The notes below the pieces were generated by a model, which saw only the letters and a list, made by a program, of their open reading frames with translations, was not told the origin of the DNA and made no database searches. DNA of 64,000 nt, taken from the NCBI RefSeq assembly GCF_932526225.1, contig NC_064036.1:7819519-7883518 (forward strand). The letters run 5' to 3'. A program made the translations under genes and the position numbers. Below are positions 31,915-47,800 of this stretch, piece by piece. The stretch is from Nematostella vectensis. Lineage: Eukaryota > Cnidaria > Anthozoa > Actiniaria > Edwardsiidae. Position 1 is the first letter of the stretch. Each line of letters starts with the position of its first letter.

Positions 31915-34900
31915 TCAAGTAGGGTCAATCTTAATAAGAAGCGCCGCCAGCAGCACCGTGCCCTTCTCCTTGATATACCACTCCAGATCTGGAGTGTCGA
32001 GGTTGTGATCTGACACTGCTTCATTGCTGCTGAGATCACAGCACGACGACTGGCCAGTGCAGTAGGACCCAGGCTTCACTCGGACAAGGAAAGCAACTTG
32101 TGCGTTACAGAGTGTGCCAGTAGGGCCATCTCGAAACCTAACAAAAGATAAGGCAGGTATTATTAGCAAGACAAGGAGTAATGCAATAGCTACACCACCT
32201 GTTGTTGGTGGAGCTAAGAGTTAGATTGGGCTTTGCCTTTAGCCGGCTAACTTGTGCGAATGGGAGAGGGGTATAAGTGGTTGGTCATGTTTGGGGCTAC
32301 TTGCTACTCACGAGTCGTGTATTTTATTGGTTGTTTAAAGCGGCATTGTCCCAAGTTTACTTTCGGGCGATTACGTAACAATCTCCGATGATATTAAACG
32401 GAGAACGCGAAAAATATATCAAAATTGTTAAAGCAGTGTGTCTATTGGAAGTTTCTTTGAAAGTAATGAATAATTTAGAGCGGATGGCCTTATAGATTAT
32501 AGCGGTTTCTGATAAATTCTTTTGTCTCTTAACGGTTGAGGTTTTTGTCGGCTCTCGGGGAGTAGTGACTATGCCGCTTTAAGGGTTCATGCGTAAGCGT
32601 GCTATGCGTGTTACCTTGTTAAGTTCTGGGTGGAACTACATATAGCACACTTGACAGAAGGCGAAATCATCAGCTGAGGAGTCTCGTTCTCCTTATTAAA
32701 ATTTTTTTTGCTGCTTTGACGACGTCTTCTCGAATCTTCAAAATGGATTAAAAGACATGTTTAGGAAAAGAAATGGATCAATAACCTTTCTATGTATCAG
32801 GTTTAGCAAATTTCATCAGGGGCGGATCTAGGACTGGGCCGAGCGGGCCCCGCCCCCCTATTTTCAGACATTTGGTTAAAAAATAACAAAAAATAATCAA
32901 TGGAAGAACATTGAATAGGGCCCCTTTTCTTGAAACCCTTGCTTGCCCCCCCTTCCTTTTTGGAGATCCTGCATTTGCCCCTGTTCATCTCCATATCAAC
33001 TCCTCCCTGTGTACTCACCCGGTATAAGTAGATCCCCTGTGTCGAGTATGCGGCGAATGCTGCCGGTCTGTGTCCCGTAGAATGCCACATGCCATTTTTC
33101 CAGTACTTGCAAGGACTGCACTCTTGGAGGAAGTCTAAATGACAAGAATATGCCAGGAAAGAAATTTAACTGTGTCACTAAAGAAGATTTCGATCAAGCA
33201 ACGGGGGAATGGAAAATTCAGAATGGTGGTGGTGGTGGTGGTGGTGGGGGTGGGGGGGGGGATTTGGTAGGGGTTTTTTCAGTGCTCATTACACAGGGCA
33301 GAAACCCAGCCTATTCGTTGCCAAGCAAATCAGGACTTAATTAGTAGAATAAGTCTACTGTACAAAGACTGTACCAGTCTGGGATTGACGCCCTTGTGCT
33401 TACCCTAACGCAAACTGGCACCATCCGAGAGGCAGCGCATAGCGTCTTTGGGGATCGCCGCTGACCTCGTATTCTTTCTCACTGCGGGAGACGCGGCACG
33501 TTTGACAGTAGCATATGTTTGCTTTTGACTCGTGGTTGAAGTAACCATCTGGAAGACACAGCAGCCCCAAAAGGTTGGATCATAATAGGACGCTAAAAGT
33601 CTTGTGTTTGGTCATTTCTAATTGTTGAAGGTGGGAAGCGGTCATTTGAAGGAATGCGCTTATTCAATATTTTAAGCCTTATAGAAAAAAAAGATGCGGT
33701 TGGAGGGGCGCTTGAAAGGAACACTTATACGGTACGTTCAAGTTGATACGCAGAAGCCAGATGGCTAGATTGTAAGAATGAGGGTGTACAGAAGTGCTTC
33801 CGTGTTAACACCAATTCTTATCGCACTCACCTGGTATAGCGAGACTTTGTCGGAATCGATCGCACATTTGCCTGTATTCGCAAGTGCTCTTGGACCGCTC
33901 CTCTGCTGACACAACACCACGTCCGATTATTAGAAGTTATACTATATGCTAACTTATCCTACTCCATTAAATAAAGTCTCCTTACATTCGATAAAACGGC
34001 TTGAAAATGTTGTACCATGTAACCTGTGAGCTATTACTCCGAAACGCGAAACATAAGGAAACACCAAAGCCCTTTCTCGGCTTTTGCCGCAAAGTTGCTT
34101 ACGGACGTAATACCATATTGTCTTCCAGTTTACAAGCCTACAAATTTTGTAAAATGCATCATCATCAGCACCATCATCACCAATCGTTTAGGATATTATC
34201 ACCATTGTCATCACCAATCATCAATGACATCATATTCTTCAACAATCATCAATGTCATCATCAACCATCATCATCTTTATCATCGATCATCAATGTTATT
34301 ATCATCGTCATCACCAATCATCAATGACACCATCGTCATCGTCAACATCAATATTGTACGACGCCAATTACATCGCCATTTTACATCGCTTAATACAGTC
34401 ACACAAAGCATCAATTTCCATCGGCAAATTCAAGCGAGTAACTGAGTACTTTTAATCGGATATTGTTACTCAAGTGTCGGACCTCAATGGCAGATGGTAA
34501 TTCGGAATTTTGTTCTTGAAACACATGGTTATACTTTCAAATGTTAACAATGACAAAGGAGTGGCTTAGCGGCATTCTTTAATAGTCCGACCAGGAGTCT
34601 CCATAGAGGCGCTCACCTGTTCCCCTGGCAAGTTTCTCCTCACTAGCGACCTCACCCCCGCGCTGCCCCTGCTCAACTGTCGTTACTATGGAAACCTCTT
34701 GACAGCTTCCGTACAAGTCGACCACCATGTGAGGCTTGGCCGGCAGGTCCTCAGCGACCACGCCTTGGTCCTCGCCGTTGACAAAAACATGAAGCCTGGC
34801 ACTAGTGTCGATCATCAGGCCCACGGTATCACCAACACGAAGATCATCAAGCCCTCGACCCAGGCCTTCGAAGACCTGAAAGACACAGGGAGAATAAAAT

Positions 34901-35821
34901 CTAAATGTTCTGATACATAGATTCTTCTTCCAGTTGGTTCTGTCATATCTTTGTGTCGTCTAAGTTTTTAAGATGTGTTTTAATGCAATAATATGCTTAT
35001 ATAACAACGTGTTGCTATTGTAATAATCAGTGGGTTCTGTGATACCTTGTTGCCATTAATATAGACCGCTTTGTTGACGACAATCCATGGACAGATCTTC
35101 ATGGAGTTGGCGGTGGAGGGCAGATTCAGGCACTCGGGATCGTGGTCTGTGAGACCAACCATCAGAGACCCAGACCAGTGGCTCTCTAGCTTAGTCACAC
35201 GGATCTGAAAGAGTTCGGATTCATCATCATCACCGTCATCGTCGTCGTCGTCGTCATCAACAACATTGCCATCCTTCACCATCGCCATTCTTCAACACCC
35301 CGTCAACATTACCATCCATCACCAATACCTTAACAAGCCAATATCACCCCATAATAACCATCACCATCGCCATCCAACTTCATTATCATTACCATTAAAA
35401 TCACCATCCATCACCATCGCCATAGAACGCCATCAAATCGCCATCCATCACCATACACATTCATTACCATCACAATAGGCGACTTGCACTTAAAACTCAC
35501 CTGGTTTTTGGGATGGCAAACTCGCGCACGCTCAGGCGCTTGCGAATCAGCCAGAAAGTTTCTTTGTCAGAAATTGCTGATTTTCATTGAAAGATTTTGG
35601 ATTCGCACTCTGGCGTGACGGCCGCAGCCATTTCTGGGATTTTGCCGTGAATTTCCCATACAAAAATTCAAGTGATTTTTAGTTCAAGTCGCCTATTACA
35701 ATCCATGTCAATCACCTTCGCCTTCACCACCATTACATGGCTATCCATTACCATTACCATCCATCTCCACCAACACCATTAGCGGCGCAATAATTATTAC
35801 CACCACCATCAACATTATCGC

Positions 35822-35856
<35 letters not shown>

Positions 35857-38800
35857 ACAACAACATTGCCAGGGCCATCATAGATCAATCATCCACGCCC
35901 ATCACATACTTGAAAGAGCGCGTTGTGGAGTAAAGGTACATCGCTGAGCACAACGCCATAGTTATAGCTTGCCACCCGACGAGCAGACACGCGCCTGTTA
36001 TCAAGACGTACATGCTGTCCACAGTGACGACTGAATAAGAACCTAACAAAGGAAGCAAGCAATTTAATATATGTGGACATCTAGACTGAATAAGAACCTG
36101 ACAAAGGAAGCAAGCAATTAAATCGATACGGACATCTAGACTGAATAAGAACCTGACAATAGAAGCAAGCAATTAAATCGATGTCGACATCTAGACTGAA
36201 TAAGAACCTGACAAAGGAATCAAGCAATAAATCGGTGTGGACATCTAGACTGAATAAGGACCTGACAAAGGTAAGAAGGAATTAAATCGGTGTGGAGAGC
36301 TAGACTGATTAAGATCCTGACAAAGGAAGGAAGGAATTATATTGGTGTAGAGATTTAGACTGAGTAAGAACCTGACAAAGGAAGCAAGGAATTAAATCGG
36401 CGTGGAGTTCTAGACTGAATAAAGAATCAAATCACGTTCAAGTTGACCACCATATAGTCCCAGCTCGAAGAGTTCAAAGGGTTAAGGAAGCTTGCACATT
36501 GTACCATCTTTAGACAATTGCTTACACGAACTCACTCTCGTTATTGTAAACTGCATGTTGCAGTCTGTTCTATATAGGTAGAGTCAGTCGCTTAGAAGAG
36601 CCTACCTCGTCTTTGGCGTCGTCTCCGCCTCGTCCGAGTCTTTCTCTGCCTGCAGCTACAAATGACGTCATTCCAGAGGTTAAGTTGCTTAGCAATAAGG
36701 GTTGTCAACTAAGGAGTGTACAATTTACCTGTTGGCCCTTCTGCTGCTGCTCGCCCTCGCTGTTGCTTCTTGGTGTAGCGGTGACTCGTGTATCTAGTAG
36801 TATGAGAGTTGTTACAGAGGAGAAGAGTATAAGAGACATTACTCGGTAAGATGACCGGTGCATGTAATACAAGATCAATAGAGTATGAGAGTTGTTTTTA
36901 ATTGAAATTGTTTTTTAATTTAATACAAGATCAAAAGAGTATGAGAGTTGTTACAGAGGAGAAGAGAATGAGGGATGTTACATGGTAAGGTGGCCTGTGT
37001 ATTTAATACAAGATCAAGAGAGTATGAGATTTGTTACAGAGGAGAAGAGTATAAGGGACGTTACTTGGTAAGGCGACCGGTGCATCTAATACAAGAGCAA
37101 ACGAGTGGTCATCAGCGACACTTTTGCAAAGGGAAGCAAAAAATTCAAGACCGTACTAACCCAAGAACGTGCTAACCCAAGCGGTGCAAACAATAAAATT
37201 CCAGTGTTATCATCACCATCACCATCATTAAAATATCCCATCTATGCTCTACTTTATTCCAGAGATCATCGTTAGCAACTCGAGTACTTTGCCTACCTGA
37301 ATCCCTGACGACAGAAACCTGTTCCACCTTCCCATAAAGGTCGACTACTGCAAACACCATCTGTTTTCAAAAGATCGGGTTACTTTTGGCTACCAAGTAC
37401 AAACACAGTCCATACACATTACGCAAAAGGTTTGAGTAACAGTTCAACGCATGGGTTTAGATTATCTTGGTTGTTTTTAAAGATTGACTATAATAGTAAG
37501 GATAGGATAGACATCCAAAATACGAGTGATGCTCTCTTTCTCGGGATGTCAGGAATAATCAGCCAAATGCATGATAAAGACAAATTGGTTGCTGTAACAC
37601 ACACTGGTTATAACTGACCCTCGGGACGTCTACAGCAGCAACGCCCTGATCCTCGCCATTGTAATAGATGTGTAGGGTGCCATCTGACCTCCTTTGAACA
37701 CCAATAGAAGCACCCACCTAGCACATTAATTATGAAGGTAAACCAGATGTTATGTTGTTGTTGTTGTTGCTCCTGCTTAGCTGGTTGAAGTTACTATTAT
37801 TTCTGCTGTTGTAGACTGATCCTGTTGTTTGTTGTTGTTGCTGCTACCTATAATAGCTGGTTGATGGTACTGTTATTTCTACTATTGTAGACTGATGTTG
37901 TCATAATTAGCTGTTGTTGTTGTTGTTGTTGCCAATACTGCAATTATCGTTGATTTGTTATTTTACAAATTGTTGTTGCTGCAACGGGTGTTGTTTATTT
38001 AGCTGGCGTGTCATGCGAAGTGGTAAAAGTTATTAGAAGCAGTATTTTGTCAAATGGGGAGGATAATATGCTAAAGCAAGTTGAACCCCCCTCCCCTTCC
38101 TACAAGACACTGAAACTGACTTGCCCAACAGATATTTCAATGCAAAAATGTTATTTGAATATTGTGATAAACTGCATCTGTATTCTTAATTTGTTTAATC
38201 TAAGTAGCTGACTATTCACCTGAAATAACAACAGCTTCATTCTATAAATAATAATAAAATGACATTGCTAATAGAATTATGTTTTTTCAAAATAGTCAGT
38301 GTATAATATAAATAAATCGTCAAAAAAAATAAATTGTGATCCATATCTGGTATGTGGTGTGGCAGGCCCATACCCAGGATTTTTCTTGGGGGGTGCGAAA
38401 TCCGAAAAAGTGGACCTAATTTTTTGGGGGGAGGTTGAGGGGGGAAGGGGGGAGGGGGGGAGGGAGTGAGCTTTTTGATAAAAATCTGAACAAAAAGGGA
38501 TTTTTTTATGCCATTGCAGTATCTCCACGGGAGGTTTATTGTCAAATTTGGCTACAAAGTCTGACTTATGGATTCATGACATACCACAGTGATCTAGCTT
38601 ATACTATATAGTTTTGTCTACCAATAGCACGCCTACTGTGAATAGAAAGTGGACTTTTGGCCTTTGTGTGTGGGGGGGTGCACCCCCCTGGGAACGCCCC
38701 TGTGTGGCAACAACTAGATGTTTGTTGCTTTCACCTGTGTGCGATCCAGACTCCATCCGTAGTTTTCCTTCAGAGTGACACCATCCTTGAGAATGCGTGA

Positions 38801-41800
38801 CTCGACCATGATCCATGTTCCGTCACGTAACTCACTGGCAGTGGCGGGTACGTTAAACATGGGCAACAAGCAAGACGTGACACCTATCCCAAGAGACCCG
38901 GACCACTGACTACTAAGCCGGTCTACTTTAATCTGGAAATGATCAAGACCAAAGATAAATATGCAACTTAATCTAGTTTAGCGTAAAGCAAACATTATTT
39001 CGGGCGGTATAAAAAAATGTATAGAATAAACTAATTTTTCCTGCTGTGAGATGTAGTTCACAAAAAACAAAGAACTCTCAGACCAACAGAAACAGGCACT
39101 GAAATTTCATCTATTCGTTTATTCAGGGCTTCTGGAATTACGCGAAAAAAACTAAAAATTACGCGGGATTCTTTGCTAAATTACGTGGAAAATCAATAAT
39201 TACGCGCTGAATTACGCGGGATTTTGCAATACATTTTTCTTTAAAAATCAAAATTTTGTGGGATTCTTTACTGAATTACGCGCTAAATTACACGGAATAT
39301 CAACTGTTACGCCCAAACTCGGCGTAATAGCACGAAATAACTTGAAAAGGTTAATTTTTTTGCGCGAAGATATCTTAGACAAGTTTTCATTGGCTCCTAG
39401 CCACCAGCCAATTAAAAAAGGTATTTTATTATTAGTCCTAGGCCTTCGCGGTTTAGCAAAGAGCGCGTAGTCATTTTATTTGTTTTCGAAATTCAGTTAG
39501 AAACATCGCTCTCTTACGAAGAATATATCTCTTTTTTACGAGAAATAGAGGTAAGAACCCTAAAAGAACACATCAGCTGTGCACTTAAATGTTTTGTCTT
39601 TCAAAATTTAGCCAAATTACGCGGGATTACGCGGAAATTTGTGGATTACGCGGATTACGCGGAGAAAGCCAAATTACGCGCTTCCGCACAAGCGCGTAAT
39701 TCCAGAAGCCCTGTTTATTGATTAAGTAGAGCACTTGAATTAAAGCGCAAAACATGCAGGATAAGCCTACCTCAAAGATCTCGTCATCGTGGAGGGGCTT
39801 AGCGCTAAACAACAAGGCATTGCTGAAGTCGCGACATCGAGTAGCTGTCCAGCGGCTATTCTCAAGAGAGACGTTCTTGCCGCAGCAAGGATGGAAGCCA
39901 TGTGGGACACCACCTATAGGACGAATTACACAACATAGGGAATACATCATGTGACACGTACTGACTTCAGCCAATAGATAATAAATATTCACGTGATAGA
40001 CAGGAAATGAAAGCCACATGGAACAGCATTCAGGGAAAACATCATGGACACCTCAGTTTATTGACCTCGAGCTCTTAATTTTTCTCTCAAAACGGCCATT
40101 TTAAGTGATAATGATGATTTTTGGATTATGAACAGCAGCCTCGGAATTACATACCTGGGATGACGTCGGGTGTGTCCGTTCTGACAGGGGGTACTGTAGG
40201 GGGGACAGAAAGTGCTCGGGATTCCTCTTGGGAGGGGTGGGAGGAGGGAAGCTTTTGCTGCTCCACATAGTCTTCGTCGTACACAGACACTTGTACACAC
40301 TGACCGTACAGGTCAATAATAGCATACACACCTGATACAAGGCAGCAATCAGGGAGTTAGCAATAAATAGGCCATTCCAGCTATAAGTTTGTGCGCATTA
40401 CCATAGAAACCTACCTCAACTACCAGAATGCAGCGGGCGCTTTTTAAGCTTAGATCAAACAAATCGCGCGCTGCATGCCGGTAGTTGAGGTAGGTTTCCA
40501 TGGCGAGTGCGCGCGCATGCTTATAACTGGAATGGTCTATTACACATGCCAGTCTTCACATACAAGTCTAGTAAACAAAAACACACTGTAATATAAAAGC
40601 ATAAACTACTATGACAACACAAGCTGAACATCGCAAACACATCTAGTGCAGGTAAGTGATCAAGGGGTGAGACCTAGGGCCCATACCAGCGCTACGTGCA
40701 AAAGAGCTAAATGGCATAGAAACTTTAGGATTAAATCTCTTTGGCAGACGTCATTGGCCTACACTTCCTGATGCACAAGCTAAGTCATGAATATATCCAC
40801 CTTCTTCTAATTCTGAAAAACCTATGTGCACTTAGAATTGATAATCAAGAAGCCATGCTTTTTGAGCAATGGCTTTGAGGCCAAAAACCACACAACCACT
40901 CACTTTGCAGTGAGTTTGTTTTCTTCATTATTCTCACGCTATTTATGAAGGCCAGGATGAAAATTTCAAATTTCAATTAAACATATGAAAAATGAAAAAT
41001 ATCGCATTTGATATTCTGATTGCCATTTCTTCCTAAGAACTTAAAGGAAGATGTCATCCTTATTTGATGTGAAATGAGCTTAGTGGAAATATTCTTTGTG
41101 GTGTCTTGAAAAGAAGGAACCAAAACGATTTACATGACTTTAGGTTTCGGTCACGTGATACCTGCTGGCACAGAGGAGGCCGCTGACCCGCAGTCCTCGC
41201 CGTTGACAAAGTAGTGCAGGGATCCGTCAGCTTTACGCATGATTCCCAGGCGGAAGTTCTCCTTGAGCTTGTCCAGGTCGCAGCCATAACCATTCAAAAT
41301 AGTGGCGCCATCCTGGAGCACTGATGAACCAGAAAGCATCCAGGTATCATGGTCCAGATCCGTGATGGTGTTGGGAAAGCTGAGCTTGTCTGGTGCAATG
41401 CTGGTCACACCTGTGTAGTCAGATTTTGGTGACAAATGATGATCTATTTGTTGTGAGTTATGCTCCCGAGAATAATATGTAAGCCAGGTTCTCCACCAGT
41501 TACTATATATATAAACTTCCTACCCCCCCTCCCGACCATCCTTCAACCTGATTCTCCATCAGTTGCTATCAATAACCTCACCCCTTCTACAATCTATCGA
41601 CCTGGTTCTCCACCAGTTGCCATCCAAAGCCTTACCTGCTTCCAGCGAGCCTGACCATCTATCAACCTGCTTCTCAATAATGATCTCAAACATCTCGTCA
41701 TCACGAAGTGGCCGCTGGCTCATCACAATAGCATTGTTGAACTCCACTAGGGGATTAACTCTGATGGCGTTGCGGTGGTCATGACTGATGACTACTTGGT

Positions 41801-44800
41801 CGCCATGGAAACTACTGAAGGTGAACCAGTTGTCGTTAGGTACAGCGGCAGTACTTGCGGGAGCATGGGGAAGAGGTGTTTCGCTTCTTGTTGATGTGCC
41901 AGTGCCTTGAATGACAGAATTTATTATTCATTTCCTTTGAAATACCAATAGCAACATAAGGCTTGATCAATATCAGAACATTATTTCATTAAAAAAAGAT
42001 GTATGACAGAATTTGAGAACCTAGACTAACTAAAGAAAGAGCAATTCCAAGATGAAAATTTGTTACTTTTTCTGATGTCGCCCACGTTTTTTTTTTGCCC
42101 CACCTACCCACCACCCCTATAACTTTAGGTGTACCTTCACCCTCAACACTATTACTACAACACTATAACCAGTACTTCTCCATAAATGTAAGCTCCTGTA
42201 CTCTCATCAAGTATCGAACAGTATCATAACAAGCAAAACAAAGCACAGGATTTCTCTCTTACTCGTAACCGCAGGTTCCCCTTCTGGTATGTCCTCTCTG
42301 GGTCGTCCGTTGGTGATGGTAGCTTGTGCTGATCTACCATAGAGATCCACCATACCATAGACTGGGGTAACCACTGGAATATCTTGTGCTGCAAGTCCCA
42401 TGTCTTCACCATTAATGAAGAAGTTCAGCGAGCCGTCCTCTTTGTAAACCAACCCAACTCTATCACCAGCCTGTGATTACAAGTACCTTCAAAGTAAGCT
42501 AGAACTATCTGGGCACACACAAAGGGTTATCATCAGCCTGCTCTCTAAGTGATATTCAATGATATGCAATTTGCAGAATGCCAGATGCCATCTTGTTTTG
42601 TTTGGTAGTGCAATAGAGATATAAATCAACACAATGTTAAACGTTAGCCCTTTGTCGAAGCTTGCTGACAGCTCCGATGAAGGGCTAATGCTCGCAACAT
42701 CAGCGCAACTACTCTGTTTCACAGAGGCGCTCAACATACCTTTTCAACCTTGTGTTGATCTATACCTTGTCTACACCACGCCTAGTAGACCATCTAGTTT
42801 TTCTACAGCTTGTCTGTAGTCTTTCTAGTTATATCATTGGTTGTGCAAAAGCGTGAGAGGAGAAGATGGGGAGCCCCCTTACATTACCTCATTCCCCTTT
42901 CTCACAATTTCTTGTGCAGATAAAATGTCTCTATATTATTTGTCAAAGTCACTGTGTTACAATAAATGGTCAAACAACACTATAATAACAAAACTACAGT
43001 ACAGGGACTACCTAACACAAGGAAATTGGAAGGAATGAATCACTTTACAGATGACAAACATGGTCTCAGAACACCTGGATACCCCTTGAGTATGCCCCTG
43101 CAGTAAGCCCAGCAAAGTTATCACTGACTAATGCACCTTAAGATCATCAAGATTTCTTCCATAGGTCTCTATAGTGGTCACACCATTCTTCATCATCCCG
43201 CCACCTGACATGACCCATGCACCTGTCATCAAGTTTGTGATGGTTGCTGGAAGTTCTAGTGTCGCTGGGTTATGGGTAGTTAGGCCAATTTCTAGTGACC
43301 CTGCCCATTTGTCCAGTTGGCGGTCGACATAAACCTCAAATAGTTCCCCGTGCTTAATGGGTCGGTTTGTCAGCACAACTGCATTGTTGAACTCTTCAAG
43401 GGCCCTGAAATGGCAGAATAAACCATTGAAGTGCCAGAGACGGATGGACATCAGAAATATATATTACAACCACTCAACTTCATGGTTTACCAATATCTAC
43501 TTGTTTTCTTATACACTATTTAGCTATGGTGCTTCACAAAGCTCTGTGAGAGGCTCTGGCAATATAGATTACCTTGGTCGAAAGGCAGTATAATTTCCAT
43601 TCATTAGGCGGACAGACTTTCCACATCGGGAACTGAAAAGCAGTGGAGCATCATCGGGAGAGTCATCTGAATCAAGATCAAGATAACCAACCCTCAACAT
43701 AATGAATGCGATTTTGCAAAACAAGGCTTGATGAGCTTGTTGTAAGTATCACAAATACAACATGACAAAAATATGAAACTGCAACATTTACAATAGAAAG
43801 GCTGTTGTTATGATGATTCTATAATCATGTTGTCAATGGTGGTAGTTCTGGTAATGGTGTTGGTGGTGATGATGGCGATAGTAGTGATTTTAGTGGTAGT
43901 CATGATAATAATGATGCTGATGATTGTGGTGATGATAGTGGTTGTGATGATGATGATTGTCATAGCAATCTAGTACTAAAGTTTGATTGATGCAAACATG
44001 TGGCTGCTATGGTTATTAATCCACAATAAATACCTTCAGTGTCACAAGTTGCGCCAACAAGCGCAGTGGCCTGTTCTTCCTCATTCTCCAATTCATTAGA
44101 AGTGTCAGCACTGACTACAGATACCCTGACAGCCGCGCCGTACAGATCCACCACCCCAAACACCCCAGGCGGGATATCATCGGCAGCCACGCCCATGCAG
44201 ACACCATTTAAGTAAAAACTAACAGTTCCATCAGCTGTCTTCAAAATTCCTACTTTGTCACCAGCCTACAATAAAATATGTGAGTCAGCCTGATACAGTA
44301 TATTACACAGAAGGTATCATACAAGCTTACTGAAAGCAGTCTGGGAACATATCAATGAAGTTTTCAAAAAGCAGTTTGGGAACATATCAACTAGTTTTCA
44401 AAGAGCAGTTTGGTAACATATCAACTAGTTTTCAAAAAGCAGGCTGACAGAGCCTTTAGGGTACCCCTCAAGCAATCATTCATAGAGACAGCATCTGCCA
44501 TTAACCATTAACCTCTATGAAATAAATCAGACAGGTGACAAAGGCAAATCTTGGAATTTAAAGATAACAATCTCTAATTCTTTTTAAACAGTTGTCTAGC
44601 AGCACCTGCTCTAATATAGAAAAAAGCTCATGCTTTCCATGTGAGGCTGGTATCATAAGTTATTCAATTCTTAGATAACCTCAAGCCGGGTTTCTGGAAA
44701 TTCTAGTCTGGAGAGGCCTTACTGTAGGTTATCCTTAGATTTTGTAAAGGGGGAGGAGCATATGTCTACCGCTAAATTTGAGTGCCATAGGAGGATACTG

Positions 44801-47800
44801 CCTGACCCTCCTTATGCTTCACAATCAACTCTGTGACTAACAGGTTTTCAAGTAACTGTTATCAAAGGTGGTATGGGTTTAGGGAATTTTATGCACTACA
44901 TACCTTTATTGACTCTAGACTTAATTCACTATAATCACTTCTGACTTCTTGTCCATTAATGATAATTGACGTGCCACTCCACATCCATGCCCCTGACGTC
45001 ATACTGGTCATGGTCGGTGGTAGCACAATTTGTAAAGGATTATGGGAGGTGATTCCAACTTCGAGAGACCCAGCCCACATGTCAGTCAACTTTTCTACAA
45101 CAACCTGAAACATAGCATGGAATTTTAAGAAACTGTTTCTTTGTTGGTTAAGGTGCAGATTTTCAAAATCCTTAGAATATACAGTATGTGGCTTTGTACA
45201 CCTTGGCTCACGGTAATGGACTTGTGAGGTAATCTCACTAAAAGTCTAAACTAAAACTGAACTAAGGACAACAGAACTTCAAAAAGTGGGTATCTACACT
45301 GTATTTTATTCATTTTCAATATTTTCATGGTCCCCTAGAGCTTACTGTTGAGTTTATTTACCCAGTCATTTGACTATTTGCTGAGAAGTTTTTAATTTTG
45401 AAACAAGTACTTGAATCAACTCACCTATCTCTCGTCTCATTTTGGTTCAACAAATAAGCTAAAATTCTAACCACTGTTTTTTAGCCAAGCAACCAAGAGA
45501 TTACAAAAGTTTTGTTTCAATTGACAACATGGATAAATATTGTACCTCTTGATTCACATGTAAATGCTGAGTCTCAAGATTATGGAGCTTTGCTTTGAAA
45601 AGTCGTTAAATTGTTTCAAGAATGGAAATTTCACTGCAGATAATGTTTTAAATAAGTAGCTCAATAGTCAGCTACAGGGGGACCTGGCTCAGCTGTAATA
45701 ATAACAATAATAAGTGTCCATATTGATTTTGCATCTTCTTACTTCAAATAATTCATTATCTCTTAAGGGCTGATTTGTCAACACAACAGAGTTCTTGAAT
45801 TCCTCTTCAGGAAACTGTCTCTCTGCTGTTCTGTTACGATTCCCCAGTTGAACAAGTGATCCACAGTGAGGGTGGAACACAACAGATGCTGTTGATTGCA
45901 CCGGGCTTGGTACCATGCCTGTCAGGTTTAAGCATACAGAAAGATAAATTAAGGTGAACAAGGCTTCAAAATGTCCAAATGTTTATCTACTTTATAATCA
46001 ATAAAAATCAGTTGAAATAATTCAGGGCCGTAGTAGGTGGTGGGGCACAGGGGGAATATGCCCCCCAAATATTTTCAAAAATTATAAAGAAATGGCTAGT
46101 GGCGGAGTGTTTGTGACCCTCCCCCCAAAATATATTACATGGCCTGCTAAGGCTCTGTAATATAAAACCTTAAAGCGATCCTCAAGAAGTATAACCAATA
46201 AATGGTAGCCAGTGAATGATGGCAGCTGGCGAATTTGAACTTAAGAGAAATTAGTAATAAAATAATAATAAAGAAATAAAAGTTTGTAATGTTCAGTGTA
46301 ATACAAATAATCATGTGGAATGTAATATAAAATATATATGTGGAATATAAACATGCAGACAAATGATAGAAATGCAAATATTGCAGTACATAAGATCTAT
46401 AAGATACATAAAATCTTATTCTTTGTTTACACTTCAGCATCAACCTATGTTCAGTTTGTGGTTAACTGAACCCCAGTTAGGAGAAATGCATTTACACTTG
46501 AAAACTTAACCTGGTTAGATCATTAGGCTGGAACAGTCCCGGGTCGAATTGCTGCTGCGATTATTGTGATTTTTCTGGCCGATCTTGTTATTCTGTGGTG
46601 GCTTCTTCTTACAAGATTCACTATAATTCAAGATGATCTTTTAGGGACCACCTTGCCTGATGTTTTCTCTTATGTTTGTTGTTTTTGTTGAGTTGTTTGT
46701 GCTATTACATTAGGGATTCACAGTCCCTTGACTTGAAAACTAGTTTGTTGTAAAGTATTGTGTAAAATGTCCAGCAAAATGTGCAAATCCCGAAAACATG
46801 TGGTAATCTCATGACTATCGAGTAAACACTATTTGAGAAATGACTGACATCGGAAAGCGATAGCTGACAAGAACTGCCTCCTGGAATGGTTGAGTTCAAC
46901 CAAACCTAGGTTGCGGATCTTTTTGTAATTGCCGGCACATAAGTGGCTATTTGGAGCGTGTTTACACACACTTCAAATCTAACCTAGGTTGGGTAGTTAC
47001 TCAACCTAGGTTTTCCCTGCTAGCAGAGGCCTCTTTTCTCTGTATTTCGCTGGGCTGGAGTTCGCGAGGAAAAGATACCTCTGCCATGGGTCGCAAATTC
47101 GTTTGATCAAACCGCCGTCCACGATCGTGGACGAGATCCAGAGCGCATGCTCCGTTTATTAATTACTGGCCACTATTTGAGCCCACAATGACTAGCGCAT
47201 GCATGAAACGTATATCCGCTGCGGGATAATAAGCCCGCATTCGAAACGGCGTCCTCCGTAGAAATATCACGTGCGACGAATTATAAAAGAAGCCATTCAA
47301 TGCCTTATCTTCATTCAGAATTTTCTCTCTTTTGACTAACGAGTCAATCTTCCGTTTACAGGTTTTGCATTCTTCTGGGAATATCTGATCTAAGTTTACC
47401 AAAAAGTTTTGTAACATTTTCTTCGAATCCAACTGTGCGATATTTACATTGAAGAAACTCGCCTGCCCAGATGTCTTGAAATTAATCCCACAAACAAGAC
47501 AAAACTCGTCTTTGCTGCATTTGTTGTTCAATCTTTTTATTGACGTTTTAGGTGATTGAAATTGAACAGTTGTTTTCTTTTTTCGAAGAGGAGAACTAAC
47601 CGGAGTTTGATTCATGATTTTCGACTAAACCCATGCAAAGCATATTAGCATATTGACAGCTTTCGCGCAATGGTACGGGTTTTGGCACGTCGGTCGCTTA
47701 TTAACGCTCACGCATGCGCAACAGAAACAGTTTCGACCCATGGCAGAGGTATCTTTTCCTCGCGAACTCCAGCCCAGCGAAATACGGAGAAAAGAGGCCT

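Noticed and set aside
34001-34455. His-rich short proteins
   Set aside because: Translations of CAT/ATC simple sequence inside NEURL4 introns.
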